Below, one piece after another: positions 54,999 through 63,338 of a stretch of DNA of 64,000 nucleotides. Origin of the DNA: a bacterium. Lineage in GTDB: Bacteria; Pseudomonadota; Alphaproteobacteria; Caulobacterales; Caulobacteraceae. The notes below the pieces were generated by a model, which was not told the DNA's origin, did not search any database, and worked only from the letters and a program-made list of their open reading frames with translations. The stretch is taken from positions 124,001-188,000 of the forward strand of contig JAVBXP010000016.1 in NCBI GenBank assembly GCA_030824495.1. The letters run 5' to 3'. Positions within the stretch are counted from its first letter, which is position 1. Each line of letters begins with the position of its first letter. The translations under genes and the position numbers were made by a program.

Positions 54999-55381
54999 TT
55001 GCCGATATCCAGGACATGGACGCTGCGCATCCCGCCGTTGGTCCACCAACTGAACACGTCGTCGACGCCCAGGCCCAGCAGAGCCGCGCCGACCGGCGAG
55101 GTGACGGGGATGCTGCTCTCATGAATGCTGCCCTCGCCGGGCATCACCAGGCGCGCCGTTCGCACGCGCCGGCGCTGCACGTCGCAATAGGTCACCCGCG
55201 AGCCGATCCGGACGAAGGGCGCTCCGGCTTTCGGGTCCTCGACGACCGACAGGCGGCCGATCTCGGCGGCCAGTAGCATGGGCCCCGGCGCGGTCGCCCC
55301 TTCGAGCATTTGTCCCAGGCTCGAGAGGGCGCGGAAATCATCGTTCGAAACGAAAACGGGCGGAGGCGTGGTGGTGGTCAT
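54995..55381 (-). CDS. Rnk/GreA-C-like protein (second copy)
   Basis: A 128-residue paralogue of the 54158-54535 protein with AAGGAG seven bases before the ATG. VRIGSRVTYCDVQRRRVRTARLVMPGEGSIHESSIPVTSPVGAALLGLGVDDVFSWW is the same GreA/Rnk C-terminal fold with SPVGAALLGL. It is the first gene of the run Rnk-like, Nudix, Rnk-like. It may compete with Gre factors for the RNA polymerase secondary channel, but it lacks the coiled coil that reaches the active site. Confidence 0.83.
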   Translation of the reverse strand: MTTTTPPPVFVSNDDFRALSSLGQMLEGATAPGPMLLAAEIGRLSVVEDPKAGAPFVRIGSRVTYCDVQRRRVRTARLVMPGEGSIHESSIPVTSPVGAALLGLGVDDVFSWWTNGGMRSVHVLDIGK

Positions 55382-55416
55382 GGGAAAACTCCTTGGGGAT
55401 AGGGGTGCTGGCGACG

Positions 55417-55587
55417 TCAGACGCGGCCGCGGGGATCGCCGCGATCCAGCCAGAGGGCGAAGATCGCCCCGACCGGCTCATCGAAGCATCCCTTGCGAAC
55501 TGCGAGGCGGAAGGTCACCCACCGCGCAACGCCGGCGAGAGCGGCGAGGGCCGCCGTCAGCAAGCTAATCGTGACGGGACCGATCAC
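55417..55587 (-). CDS. possible small membrane protein (hypothetical)
   Basis: A 56-residue reading frame from a GTG with GAGG six bases upstream. It has one hydrophobic segment (VIGPVTISLLTAALAALAGVARW) followed by a charged tail with a Cys (RKGCFDEPVGAIFALWLDRG). It would precede the Rnk-like run by 36 bp on the same strand. Composition is plausible but no family is recognised, so it may be chance in GC-rich DNA. Confidence 0.35.
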   Translation of the reverse strand: MIGPVTISLLTAALAALAGVARWVTFRLAVRKGCFDEPVGAIFALWLDRGDPRGRV

Positions 55588-56257
55588 GACCGACCTCGCG
55601 AGGCGGCCCCCTGCCCCCGTCGCAGATCGACGGGATAGGCGCGCGGCGAGAAGACCCGCGTCAGGAACTGAAAGGAGTTCAGGCTCGCGCCTGATGGGGC
55701 CACGACTGCTTCGCCCGCGCTGGAAGGCGCAGGTTCTTTCATCTTGTGAGACACGATTCATTCTTGGGGGGCGAACGCCCGACCCAAGCTTTCATGTAAT
55801 TTATGACAAGGACAATAAAGTCTTCCCCGAACCGCGCGGCGCTAGCCGCAAGCAGTTCGGGGTTAAGACTGTTCGATGGCGCCGCGTTGTTGCTTTCGGC
55901 GCGGGCTGCTTGATGTCCGCAAATTCATGATCCGGCCAGGATGGGCCAGGCCATGCCGCATGTCAAATCTCGGTTTCTTAACTGGATTTCGAGAATCCGG
56001 AGCCGCCGCCGATTGACTTTCCTGGCCGGCTGGCCATGTTCAGAGGGTCATGTGGTCCCTTCCTCCTCCCGATGGCCGCCGCTGCCATGCAGGCCGGCGC
56101 GTCGAAGGCGAGCTACCCCGAGCTTAGGCGTCCCCCCGCCGAGCTCGGGGCCGGCTGGCCTGAGCGTCAGCCTTTGACGGGACAGAACTCACACCCAAAT
56201 CGTCCCTGCGCCCGCGCTTCCGCGCGCCAGTGTGGCGCGCCCTACGGGAGACACCTC
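55588..56257. other. gene-poor region
   Basis: No convincing gene of normal size was found here on either strand. It is locally less GC-rich between 55740 and 55830. The only strong signal is the hairpin at 55819-55870. A 36-codon frame from ATG 55804 runs through the hairpin but resembles nothing. Promoters for the minus-strand Rnk-like run and the plus-strand 56258 gene should lie in it. Confidence 0.5.
55819..55870. repeat. long imperfect hairpin (candidate structured RNA or REP-like element)
   Basis: AGTCTTCCCCGAAC (55819-55832) pairs with GTTCGGGG (55855-55862) and AAGACT (55865-55870), giving 14 base pairs with a two-base bulge. The loop holds a second stem GCGGC-GCTA-GCCGC. There is no T-tract after it on either strand, so it is not a standard terminator. 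It lies about 390 bases before the 56258 gene and 230 bases from the small GTG frame on the other side. Confidence 0.6.
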
Positions 56258-56461
56258 ATGTCTTTGAGCCTTCACGACCAACAGCTGCGGATCGCCGATC
56301 TGGAGACCGCCCTGGGCGCTCTCGTCCAGACCTTCGCTAGAACTCATCCGGCCAACGCCTTCGCGGTCAGTGAGGCCGCGCGGACCTTGCGGGCTCAGGG
56401 CTCGAAGGGCGCCGCCGGCCTGCTTGAAGGCGCGGCCGCGAACGCAGCCTATCGCCGCTGA
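56258..56461 (+). CDS. small protein of unknown function
   Basis: A 67-residue protein with GGGAG eight bases upstream of the ATG. It is predicted mostly helical: MSLSLHDQQLRIADLETALGALVQTFARTHP then a second helix SEAARTLRAQGSKGAAGLLEGAAANAA. No family is recognised. It is followed 13 bp later by another unknown gene on the same strand; the pair looks like an operon. Confidence 0.65.
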   Translation: MSLSLHDQQLRIADLETALGALVQTFARTHPANAFAVSEAARTLRAQGSKGAAGLLEGAAANAAYRR

Positions 56462-56474
56462 AGAGGCCCAGGCC

Positions 56475-57128
56475 ATGACATCCGCGCCCCCGACGACCGG
56501 GATCGCCGATTCCATCGTCGCCTCGGCGGCCGCCACGGCGATCATCGAGGTTCACCAGGAAATTCATGACCTCGCGACCCGCGCAGGCCGCGCCGGGGTT
56601 GTGGCGCGCCTTCGCGAGCGCTCCGCCGAACTGGCCCATTCCGGGGCCGCCCGAGAGCAACTGAAGAGCCGCGCCTTGGAAGCCGCCGCCGACGACTTGG
56701 CCTGGGGGCGCGCGGCGCTGTCCAACTGGCCGACATTCTTCGCGGAAGAGTGGCGCCCCAGCCCGGAAAGCCGGGCGGAGCTGAGGCGGCTGGTCACGCC
56801 CTGCCAACCGGCCGACACAGTGGCTTCCTCAGTGGCCGCCGCCATCGAGGCGCGCCTGATGCAGGATGGCGAAGACTCTTTCGCCGCGGCCCGTCAACTA
56901 GCCGAGCGCCTGGCCGACGAACTCACCTTGCAGTCGGCCCTGTGGGACGATCCGCGCCTCGCTGCGGACCTGGACGCGCGCCGGCTCATGCGGGCCGGTG
57001 AGGTCGGCCTTAGCCTGCGCCTTGAGGCGATCGAGCGACGAAAAATCGAGCACGCGAGGCAGCCGAAGAAGGGCGGCGTCTGGAAATGGTTGAAGACTCC
57101 GTTCGGGCCACGGACGTCGCGGGCCTAA
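56475..57128 (+). CDS. hypothetical helical protein
   Basis: A 217-residue Ala/Arg/Glu-rich, all-helical soluble protein from MTSAPPTTGIADSIV. There is no signal or membrane segment. Its C-terminal tail is basic (RRKIEHARQPKKGGVWKWLKTPFG). I do not recognise a domain. It lies in an apparent operon between the 67-residue protein and a HemD-like gene that overlaps its 3' end by 43 bases in another frame. The reading frame and codon use look like real genes around it. Confidence 0.65.
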   Translation: MTSAPPTTGIADSIVASAAATAIIEVHQEIHDLATRAGRAGVVARLRERSAELAHSGAAREQLKSRALEAAADDLAWGRAALSNWPTFFAEEWRPSPESRAELRRLVTPCQPADTVASSVAAAIEARLMQDGEDSFAAARQLAERLADELTLQSALWDDPRLAADLDARRLMRAGEVGLSLRLEAIERRKIEHARQPKKGGVWKWLKTPFGPRTSRA

Positions 57129-57817
57129 GCGTCTGGATCACACGAACTTTGCCGGGCGCTGCATCGACAGCCGCCCGCGTACGAGGGTTGGGCTGGACGC
57201 CTCTCATGCGCCCGCTGCTTGAGGTCAGGACGCGCAACGAACCTCTCTGTCTGGACGGCGTCGGAGCCTTGGCTTTCACAAGCCCGAACGGCGTCGCCGC
57301 TTTCGCGCGCCTGGACGGCGAGCGCGGCCTGCCGGTGTTTGCGGTTGGGGACGGCACGGCAGATGCGGCCCTCGCCCTCGGGTTCGCCAATGTCGCCTCG
57401 GCGGCTGGAGACGTTCACGACCTAGTCGCCTTGATCACCGCGCTACGGCAGGACTTCTCCGGTCGCCTGCTTCGCCCTGGAGCGCTGGAACCGGCCGGCG
57501 ATCTCGACGCCGCCCTGGCCGCCCGTGGGATCGAAGCGACGAGCTGCGTGGTCTACGAAACAGTCGCCACCGCGCTCCACCCCGATAGTCCCGAAGTGCG
57601 CAAACTAGTGTCGGGCGAACTCGCGGCCGTGATGATCCACTCGCCGCGAGCCGGACGCCTTTTGGCTGGCATGTTGGACGGCATGACCCCCGTCCCGGCG
57701 CGCATCGTGTGCATCTCGGTGGCGGCGGCCCGCCCTCTGGCGGCGGCGGGCTGCACGCCTGTCATCGCAGCGCATCCCAGCGAAGCGGCCATGCTGGCCG
57801 CGCTGGGCGCGCGGTAA
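57086..57817 (+). CDS. hemD: uroporphyrinogen-III synthase-like protein
   Basis: A 243-residue protein with the two-lobe HemD pattern: VWITRTLPGAASTAARVRGLGWTPLMRPLLEVR at the first lobe, ALAFTSPNGVAAFARL, PVFAVGDGTADAALALGF, then VVYETVATAL and VMIHSPRAGRLLAGML in the second lobe. HemD closes hydroxymethylbilane to uroporphyrinogen III. The family is very divergent, and a second copy may be the main enzyme. It starts inside the preceding gene by 43 bases, and no other haem gene is nearby. The start is therefore less sure than the family. Confidence 0.78.
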   Translation: MVEDSVRATDVAGLSVWITRTLPGAASTAARVRGLGWTPLMRPLLEVRTRNEPLCLDGVGALAFTSPNGVAAFARLDGERGLPVFAVGDGTADAALALGFANVASAAGDVHDLVALITALRQDFSGRLLRPGALEPAGDLDAALAARGIEATSCVVYETVATALHPDSPEVRKLVSGELAAVMIHSPRAGRLLAGMLDGMTPVPARIVCISVAAARPLAAAGCTPVIAAHPSEAAMLAALGAR

Positions 57818-57856
57818 GAGGCGCCCCGGCAGGCCCAGCCCGCCGGGACCGCGTCA

Positions 57857-59134
57857 CTAGGTTTGAGCCAGGGCCTGTTCGAGATCACCGATGATGTCGT
57901 CGATGTGCTCCAGACCAACCGACAGCCGCACCACGTCTGGGCCGGCGCCAGCCGCACGCTGCGCGGCTTCTTCCAGTTGCCGGTGCGTGGTCGAGGCCGG
58001 GTGGATGATCAGGCTGCGGGTGTCGCCCAGATTGGCTAGGTGCGAGAACAGTTTCACGCCGCCGACCAGCTTGACCCCCGCGTCGAAGCCGTCCTTCAGC
58101 CCGAAGGTGAAGACCGAGCCCGCCCCGAGAGGCGTGTATTTCTGCGCCTTGGCGTAATAGGGATCACTCGGCAGCCCGGCATAGGAAACCCACGCCACCT
58201 TCGGGTGCTTCTGCAGCCATTGCGCGACGGCCATGGCGTTCTGGCAGTGCCGTTCCATCCGCAGCGGCAGGGTCTCGATCCCGGTCAGGATCATGAAAGC
58301 GTTGAACGGCGACAAGGCCGGCCCTAGATCGCGCAGGCCGAGCGCCCGGCACGCCACGATGAAGGCGACCGGACCAAAGGCCTCGGTGAACACCTTGCCA
58401 TGGTAGCTGGCGTTCGGCTCGGACAGGTAGGGGTACTTGCCGCCCGCCTTCCAGTCGAAACGCCCGCTGTCGACGATAACCCCACCCAGCGAATTGCCGT
58501 GACCGCCCAGGAACTTGGTCAGCGAGTGGACCACGATGTCGGCGCCATGCTCGAACGGCCGGCAGAGGTACGGGCTGGCCATGGTGTTATCGACGACCAG
58601 CGGCACACCGGCTGCGTGGGCGACTTCGGCTATGGCCGCCAGGTCGGTGATCACGCCGCCCGGATTGGCGATGGATTCCACGAAGACCGCGCGGGTCTTG
58701 TCGTCGATGGCCGCCGCGAAATCGGCCGCGTCGTCACTGTCGATGAAGGTGACGCCCCAGCCCATCCGCCTGAAGCTCTGGCCAAGCTGGTTGATCGAGC
58801 CGCCATAGAGCTTGCGCGAGGCGACGATGTTGCAGCCCGGCTCCATCAGGGTGTGAAAGACGATGAACTGCGCGGCGTGACCGCTGGCGACGGCCAAGGC
58901 GGCCATGCCGCCCTCCAAGGCCGCGACCCGCTCTTCCAGCACGCTGGTCGTCGGGTTCATCAGACGCGTGTAGATATTGCCGCCCTGCTCAAGGTTGAAT
59001 AGCGCCGCGGCATGGTCGGCGTCGTCAAAAACGTAGGAAGCCGTCTGATAGATCGGCGTGATCCGCGCCTTCGTGGTCGGATCCGGAGCAGCTCCGGCGT
59101 GGATGGCCAGGGTTGCCATCTTCGGCGAGGTCAT
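57857..59134 (-). CDS. metY: O-acetylhomoserine sulfhydrylase (PLP enzyme)
   Basis: A 425-residue Cys/Met-metabolism PLP enzyme. [31 protein letters not shown] is the typical start. [24 protein letters not shown] holds the PLP phosphate site, [35 protein letters not shown] the Schiff-base Lys. The long length and internal segments match MetY rather than MetB/MetC. It makes homocysteine from O-acetylhomoserine and sulfide. AGGAAGG precedes the ATG. It is convergent with hemD and divergent from a transporter. Confidence 0.93.
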   Translation of the reverse strand: MTSPKMATLAIHAGAAPDPTTKARITPIYQTASYVFDDADHAAALFNLEQGGNIYTRLMNPTTSVLEERVAALEGGMAALAVASGHAAQFIVFHTLMEPGCNIVASRKLYGGSINQLGQSFRRMGWGVTFIDSDDAADFAAAIDDKTRAVFVESIANPGGVITDLAAIAEVAHAAGVPLVVDNTMASPYLCRPFEHGADIVVHSLTKFLGGHGNSLGGVIVDSGRFDWKAGGKYPYLSEPNASYHGKVFTEAFGPVAFIVACRALGLRDLGPALSPFNAFMILTGIETLPLRMERHCQNAMAVAQWLQKHPKVAWVSYAGLPSDPYYAKAQKYTPLGAGSVFTFGLKDGFDAGVKLVGGVKLFSHLANLGDTRSLIIHPASTTHRQLEEAAQRAAGAGPDVVRLSVGLEHIDDIIGDLEQALAQT

Positions 59135-59224
59135 AGGCTTCCTTCCTGCGCCGTGAGGCGCTCCGTCTAAGTTGTTGGATACTGGCTCTCACACTCACAG
59201 CCGGGCGCCAACCGCTGGCTGCGA

Positions 59225-59259
59225 CGCCTATCGCTTTTGCAGCGATGTTCCGCCTATCG
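59225..59259. repeat. short repeats in the metY/symporter intergenic region
   Basis: CGCCTATCG occurs twice (59225-59233 and 59251-59259), 26 bp apart. Between them is a small inverted repeat ATCGCT-TTTGC-AGCGAT (59230-59246). They lie 91-125 bp upstream of metY and 42-76 bp upstream of the symporter, where a shared regulator could bind. No known SAM riboswitch fold was recognised. Confidence 0.4.
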
Positions 59260-59300
59260 TTACCCCTCCCAGCGACCTTCAACGAGTTCTGGAAGTCTTC

Positions 59301-60602
59301 ATGACGATCGAACCTGACCTCCAGCCGCCGGAAACTCGTGAGCGCCGAGGCTTCATCCGCCGCTACTGGTTCGACGTGGTCCTGTGGAAACGGATCCTGG
59401 CGGCCCTGGTGCTCGGTACATTTGTTGGCTTGGCGCTCGGTGAGGCGGCGACCCAGATCAAGTGGATGGGCGATGTCTTCATCCGTCTGATCCGCATGGT
59501 CGTCGCGCCGCTGGTGTTCTTTTCCATCGTCTCCGGGATCGCCGGTATGAGCGATGCGCGCCGCTTGGGCTCCATCGGCGTAAAGACCCTTGCGCTCTAT
59601 CTGACGCTTACCGTCATCGCCGTCACGATCGGCCTGAGCGTGGGAACGCTGTTCCAGCCGGGGGTCGGGATGGACGTCACGGGAGCCACGCCGGAGGTCA
59701 TAGCCAAGGCGCCGCCCGGCCTTGGCGAACACCTGATCAGCATCATTCCCACAAACCCGATCGCCTCGTTGGCCGCCGGCGAGATTCAGTCAGTAATCTT
59801 CTTCGGAATTCTTGTTGGCCTCGGAATTCTCACCATCGCGCCGAAGGCCGATATCGCGGCGCGCCTGTTTCAGGCCGGCGCCGACGTCATGCTGCAGATC
59901 GTCCGCTTCATCATGGAGGTCGCCCCCTTCGGCGTCTTCGCCTTAGTGGCCTGGGTGATGGGCACCTCAGGCCCAGGCGCCTTCGTCCACGTACTGAAGC
60001 TCGCCGCCGGACTCATCGTCGGCTGCGCGATTCAGACCCTGGTGATCCACGGGGGGATGATCCGCCTGGTCGCGAGGTTGCCGGTGCTTCCATTCTTCCG
60101 GGACATCACCGATGCAGTGACCATCGCATTCTCGACGTCGTCCAGCGCCGCGACCCTGCCGGTCGCCATGCGGGTGGCGGAAAAGAACCTCGGCGTCAGC
60201 CATACAGTGGCCTCAACCGCCCTGCCGCTCGGCGTGACCCTGAGTATGGACGGCACCGCCCTATATGTCGCCTTGCTGGCCATGCTGTCGGCCCAGGCAT
60301 TCGGCGTTGAGCTCACCTTCGCCCAATACGTGATGCTGGCCCTCACCACGACGGTCGTGGCGCTTGGCACCGCTCCGGTGCCGTCGGCCTCGCTGTTCAT
60401 GCTGGCGGCGGTGCTGCAGGTGATCGGGCTCAGCGCGGAACAGACCGCGTTGGTTGTTGGGTTCGTCCTGCCCTTCGACCGGTTGCTCGACATGACCCGA
60501 ACGATCACCAACGCCACTAGCGATCTCTCGGTCGCCGTGACCGTCGCCAAATGGGAGGGCGAACTGGACGAAGAATCCTATCGGATGAAACCAGTCGAGT
60601 AG
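59301..60602 (+). CDS. dicarboxylate/amino-acid:cation symporter (DAACS family)
   Basis: A 433-residue inner-membrane transporter from MTIEPDLQPPETRERRG, GGAAG seven bases upstream. Signatures are FIRLIRMVVAPLVFFSIVSGIAGM, the serine-rich AFSTSSSAATLPVAM hairpin, and PLGVTLSMDGTALYVAL and FDRLLDMTRTITNATSDL near the end. It imports C4-dicarboxylates or acidic amino acids with Na+ or H+. Divergent from metY. DctA or GltP cannot be told apart from sequence alone. Confidence 0.92.
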   Translation: MTIEPDLQPPETRERRGFIRRYWFDVVLWKRILAALVLGTFVGLALGEAATQIKWMGDVFIRLIRMVVAPLVFFSIVSGIAGMSDARRLGSIGVKTLALYLTLTVIAVTIGLSVGTLFQPGVGMDVTGATPEVIAKAPPGLGEHLISIIPTNPIASLAAGEIQSVIFFGILVGLGILTIAPKADIAARLFQAGADVMLQIVRFIMEVAPFGVFALVAWVMGTSGPGAFVHVLKLAAGLIVGCAIQTLVIHGGMIRLVARLPVLPFFRDITDAVTIAFSTSSSAATLPVAMRVAEKNLGVSHTVASTALPLGVTLSMDGTALYVALLAMLSAQAFGVELTFAQYVMLALTTTVVALGTAPVPSASLFMLAAVLQVIGLSAEQTALVVGFVLPFDRLLDMTRTITNATSDLSVAVTVAKWEGELDEESYRMKPVE

Positions 60603-60691
60603 ATCAATCGCGCGAGGGGTATAGGGACTTCTCCCTACATCAATCGCCCCCTCAAGGTCGCATGGTCAAGCCTTCGACTTGAGGACTGCTC

Positions 60692-61438
60692 ATGCGACAC
60701 GTCACCGGTTTTGTCATTGCCCTCGCGGCCGGGCTTTTCTGGACCGCGTCAGCCCAGGCGCAGGACGATTGGCGGGTCGACGTCACGCCCTACCTCTGGC
60801 TCGCCATGCCCAAGGGCGACATCGCCGCAATCTTCGAAAACGCAGATCCCTCGGTCGGGGCTCACTTCGACGACGTCGGCCTATCAGGCGTCTTCACGGG
60901 AGCGGCGGACGTTCGCTATGGCCGCTTTGGCGTGCTCGGCGACCTGACCTACTACAGCATCAAGGCGGACAAGGACATTACGCTAGGCCCCCTCCCCGCC
61001 ATATCAGGCGAGGTGGAAGTCTCTGGGACCAAGGCCCTGCTGGTTGGCTACTACCGAGCCTATGAAAGTGAAAAGTCGTCCGTCGATGTTATGGCGGGGC
61101 TTCACTATGTCCGCACGGAACTCGACATCGACGTCACCGGCCCCAATCGGCAGATATCGCGCGGCGTCAATGATGACCTGTGGGACCCGATGGTCGGGGT
61201 TCGCGCCAAGACACGGATCACCGAGCACATCGGGTTGTCCGGCCTCGCCACCTATGGCGGCTTCGGCGTGTCGTCGGATTCGCTCTACGAACTCCACGGC
61301 TACGTGACCTACAGCTTCACGCCGACGATCACCGCTGAGCTCGGCTATCGCTACTATTCGGCCGACTGGTCGACCGATCGCATCAACTACGACGCCGCCC
61401 TTGGCGGTCCCGTTCTCGGGATCACCTTCGGATTCTAG
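60692..61438 (+). CDS. outer-membrane beta-barrel protein of unknown function
   Basis: A 248-residue protein with signal peptide ending ASAQAQ and alternating strands through the C-terminal Phe (LGITFGF). The start DDWRVDVTPYLWLAMPKGDIA is common in porin-like proteins of Proteobacteria. No conserved domain is assigned. Upstream, an inverted pair CCTCAAG/CTTGAGG (60650-60684) and TAGGGA-CTTC-TCCCTA (60622-60637) could be regulatory. It converges on the FtsZ-like gene; their stop codons are directly adjacent. Confidence 0.8.
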   Translation: MRHVTGFVIALAAGLFWTASAQAQDDWRVDVTPYLWLAMPKGDIAAIFENADPSVGAHFDDVGLSGVFTGAADVRYGRFGVLGDLTYYSIKADKDITLGPLPAISGEVEVSGTKALLVGYYRAYESEKSSVDVMAGLHYVRTELDIDVTGPNRQISRGVNDDLWDPMVGVRAKTRITEHIGLSGLATYGGFGVSSDSLYELHGYVTYSFTPTITAELGYRYYSADWSTDRINYDAALGGPVLGITFGF

Positions 61439-62512
61439 CTACCAGAAGCGGCGGGTGGCCGGCTGCTGATCGCCGCCCTGTTCCGGGGCCTCTGGCTGCG
61501 AAGGGGTCGGAACCGGCCCGATAGGAGCGTCGGTATTGCCCGACGTCATGCCGGTCGCGACGACCGACACCCGCAGCTTGCCCTCAAGCGATGCGTCGAA
61601 CGCCGCGCCGAAGATGATGTTCGCGTCCGGATCGGCTTGGTCGGCGATGACGTTGGCGGCCTCATCGACCTCCAACAGGGTCATGTCCGAGCCACCGGTG
61701 ACATTGACCAGCACGGCCTTGGCGCCGGCCAGCGAGGTCTCGTCCAGCAGCGGGTTCTGAATGGCGTTGTGCGCCGCAACGCTCGCGCGGCCTTCGCCGG
61801 TCGCCTCGCCGGTGCCCATCATGGCGTTGCCCATGCCGCCCATGACGCTGAGCACGTCGGCGAAGTCGAGGTTGATGAGGCCCGGCAGCACCATCAGGTC
61901 GGTGATGGAGCGCACGCCCGCATGCAGGACCTGGTCAGCCATGTTGAAGGCTTCGGCGAAGGTCGTCTGTTCGGTGGCGATGCGGAACAGGTTCTGGTTC
62001 GGCACGATGATCGAGGTGTCGACGAACTGCTGCAGCTCGCGCAGGCCGGCCTCGGCCAGACGCATCCGGTGACGGCCCTCGAAGCGGAAAGGCTTGGACA
62101 CGACGGCGACCGTCAAGATGCCGCGTTCGCGGGCGCATCGCGCCACGAAGGGCGCTGCGCCGGTGCCGGTGCCGCCGCCCATGCCCGCGGTGATGAAGAC
62201 CATGTCGGCGCCGTCCAGATAATGGACGATATCGCTCATCGACTCTTCGGCGGCGCTCAGCCCAGCGTTCGGATTTGCGCCGGCGCCGAGGCCCTGTGTG
62301 ACATGCATGCCTAGTTGGATGCGCTGACTAGCGAGGGCCAGCGAGAGCTGCTGAGCGTCAGTGTTGGCCACGACGAAATCGACGCCTTCCAGGCCCGATT
62401 CGATCATGTTGTTGACGGCGTTAACCCCGGCGCCGCCGACGCCGAACACGACGATACGGGGTTTCAATTGGGTGACCGCCGGCCGCGAACCATTGTGGGG
62501 TGACACTGCCAT
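61439..62512 (-). CDS. second FtsZ (core only, no linker or C-terminal peptide)
   Basis: A 357-residue FtsZ from [10 protein letters not shown]. The GTP-binding core is complete: [15 protein letters not shown] (usually GAGGNAV), tubulin signature [15 protein letters not shown] near 108-121, [16 protein letters not shown], and T7 loop [13 protein letters not shown] with the catalytic Asp. After the core (VVATGM, about 325) only some 30 residues remain ([20 protein letters not shown]...TRRFW). The long linker and the conserved peptide ending IPAFLRR, which bind FtsA and other partners, are absent. It can probably polymerise or co-assemble with the main FtsZ but not recruit its partners. Not beside the dcw division cluster. 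Confidence 0.93.
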   Translation of the reverse strand: MAVSPHNGSRPAVTQLKPRIVVFGVGGAGVNAVNNMIESGLEGVDFVVANTDAQQLSLALASQRIQLGMHVTQGLGAGANPNAGLSAAEESMSDIVHYLDGADMVFITAGMGGGTGTGAAPFVARCARERGILTVAVVSKPFRFEGRHRMRLAEAGLRELQQFVDTSIIVPNQNLFRIATEQTTFAEAFNMADQVLHAGVRSITDLMVLPGLINLDFADVLSVMGGMGNAMMGTGEATGEGRASVAAHNAIQNPLLDETSLAGAKAVLVNVTGGSDMTLLEVDEAANVIADQADPDANIIFGAAFDASLEGKLRVSVVATGMTSGNTDAPIGPVPTPSQPEAPEQGGDQQPATRRFW

Positions 62513-62628
62513 GCTCCGAAAATCCCTCATACGTCCCTGTCGTGATCAGCAGCGATTCCGCAACCGAACGCGGACCAGTCCACAGGATTGTGGTGCGAAC
62601 CGGGCGGCTCGCGACCTATCCCCAGCTC

Positions 62629-62784
62629 TTAGAAAGTGTTCGCAACCTGCGTGATCCACATGACCAGCGCGCACAGGGCGGCGCCGGTCACCACACCACG
62701 CATAAATGCGCCGTGCCGATCCCACCAGATCCGGCGCGCCCGAAAGCGCTGCGCCCGATCTACTCTCCTGCGTCCAATAGCCAT
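62629..62784 (-). CDS. 51-residue single-pass membrane protein (hypothetical)
   Basis: A small frame from ATG 62784 encoding a basic N-terminal part (MAIGRRRVDRAQRFRARRIW) and one membrane segment (GVVTGAALCALVMWITQVANTF). The layout is positive-inside with a hydrophobic end, like small division or membrane-associated proteins. No family recognised, and the ribosome site is weak. It sits between the FtsZ paralogue and the lpxA remnant on the same strand. Confidence 0.45.
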   Translation of the reverse strand: MAIGRRRVDRAQRFRARRIWWDRHGAFMRGVVTGAALCALVMWITQVANTF

Positions 62785-62841
62785 GGCGGTCACTTCGCCT
62801 ATCAGGCGACAAACGGCAAGCCGAAGGTGGTTGATTGGGCG

Positions 62842-63238
62842 CTAGGCCGCAGACGCCAAGCCTCGGCGAGAGGTGGCGATGACCCCGCGCGTGCTGCTCC
62901 GCAGGAATGCCGCCAGGCGCCTCACTCGCTCGTCCGTATCGACTGCCTCGACCGCTGCGATCCGTTCAGCCAGTGGGCCTTGGCCGAGAAACAGCTCACG
63001 ATAGGCCCGCTTCAGCGCCGCGATCTCCAAGGCTGAAAGTCCCGCTCGCTTCAGGCCGACAAGGTTCAGCGAGACCAGGCGCGCGCGGTCGCCTTGGACC
63101 AGGCAAAATGGGGCGACATCCTGGGTGACGATGGAGCCTCCGGCGACGAAAGCCTGGGTTCCGATTCGCACATGCTGATGAATGGCTCACAGTCCGCTGA
63201 GCTGGGCCATGGCCGCGCAGGCCAACTCGACGTGTCCA
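62842..63238 (-). pseudogene. lpxA: lpxA remnant (UDP-GlcNAc acyltransferase, 3' part with stop codon)
   Basis: From 63171 down, 109 residues match the C-terminal half of LpxA: VRIGTQAFVAGGSIVTQDVAPFCLVQGDRA, LNLVGLKRAGLSALEIAALKRAYRELF, and FLRSSTRGVI. Directly upstream in frame the text reads GHVELACAAMAQLSGL, stop, AIHQH, where LpxA has a hexapeptide coil and the active-site HQ segment. The stop (63187-63189) replaces the usual residue before AIHQ, and no N-terminal half is found before 63238. So the acyltransferase fold is cut: a pseudogene, or an unlikely re-start at GTG 63171. The cell needs another lpxA for lipid A. Confidence 0.75.
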
Positions 63239-63338
63239 ATTGCGACGGGCTTGGCGTGGTGTTCAATGATCGTCGCGGCGCTGCGCCGCCTGATCGCCTA
63301 CACATAGCCCTTGAGATTCGCCGCTTCGGACCTGCCCA

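Noticed and set aside
55804-55914. A 36-codon plus-strand frame through the 55819-55870 hairpin
   Set aside because: No ribosome site or similarity; the base pattern is explained better by the inverted repeat.
57825-57847. CCCGGC/GCCGGG hairpin between hemD-like and metY genes as terminator
   Set aside because: Short stem in GC-rich DNA and no T-tract on either side, so it cannot be told from chance.
59135-59300. SAM riboswitch in front of metY
   Set aside because: The leader has repeats and a small hairpin, but none of the conserved SAM-II or related core sequences were seen.
62546-62812. An 88-codon minus-strand frame between the FtsZ paralogue and the lpxA remnant
   Set aside because: Arg-rich composition without pattern; a different frame in the same stretch gives a sensible small membrane protein.
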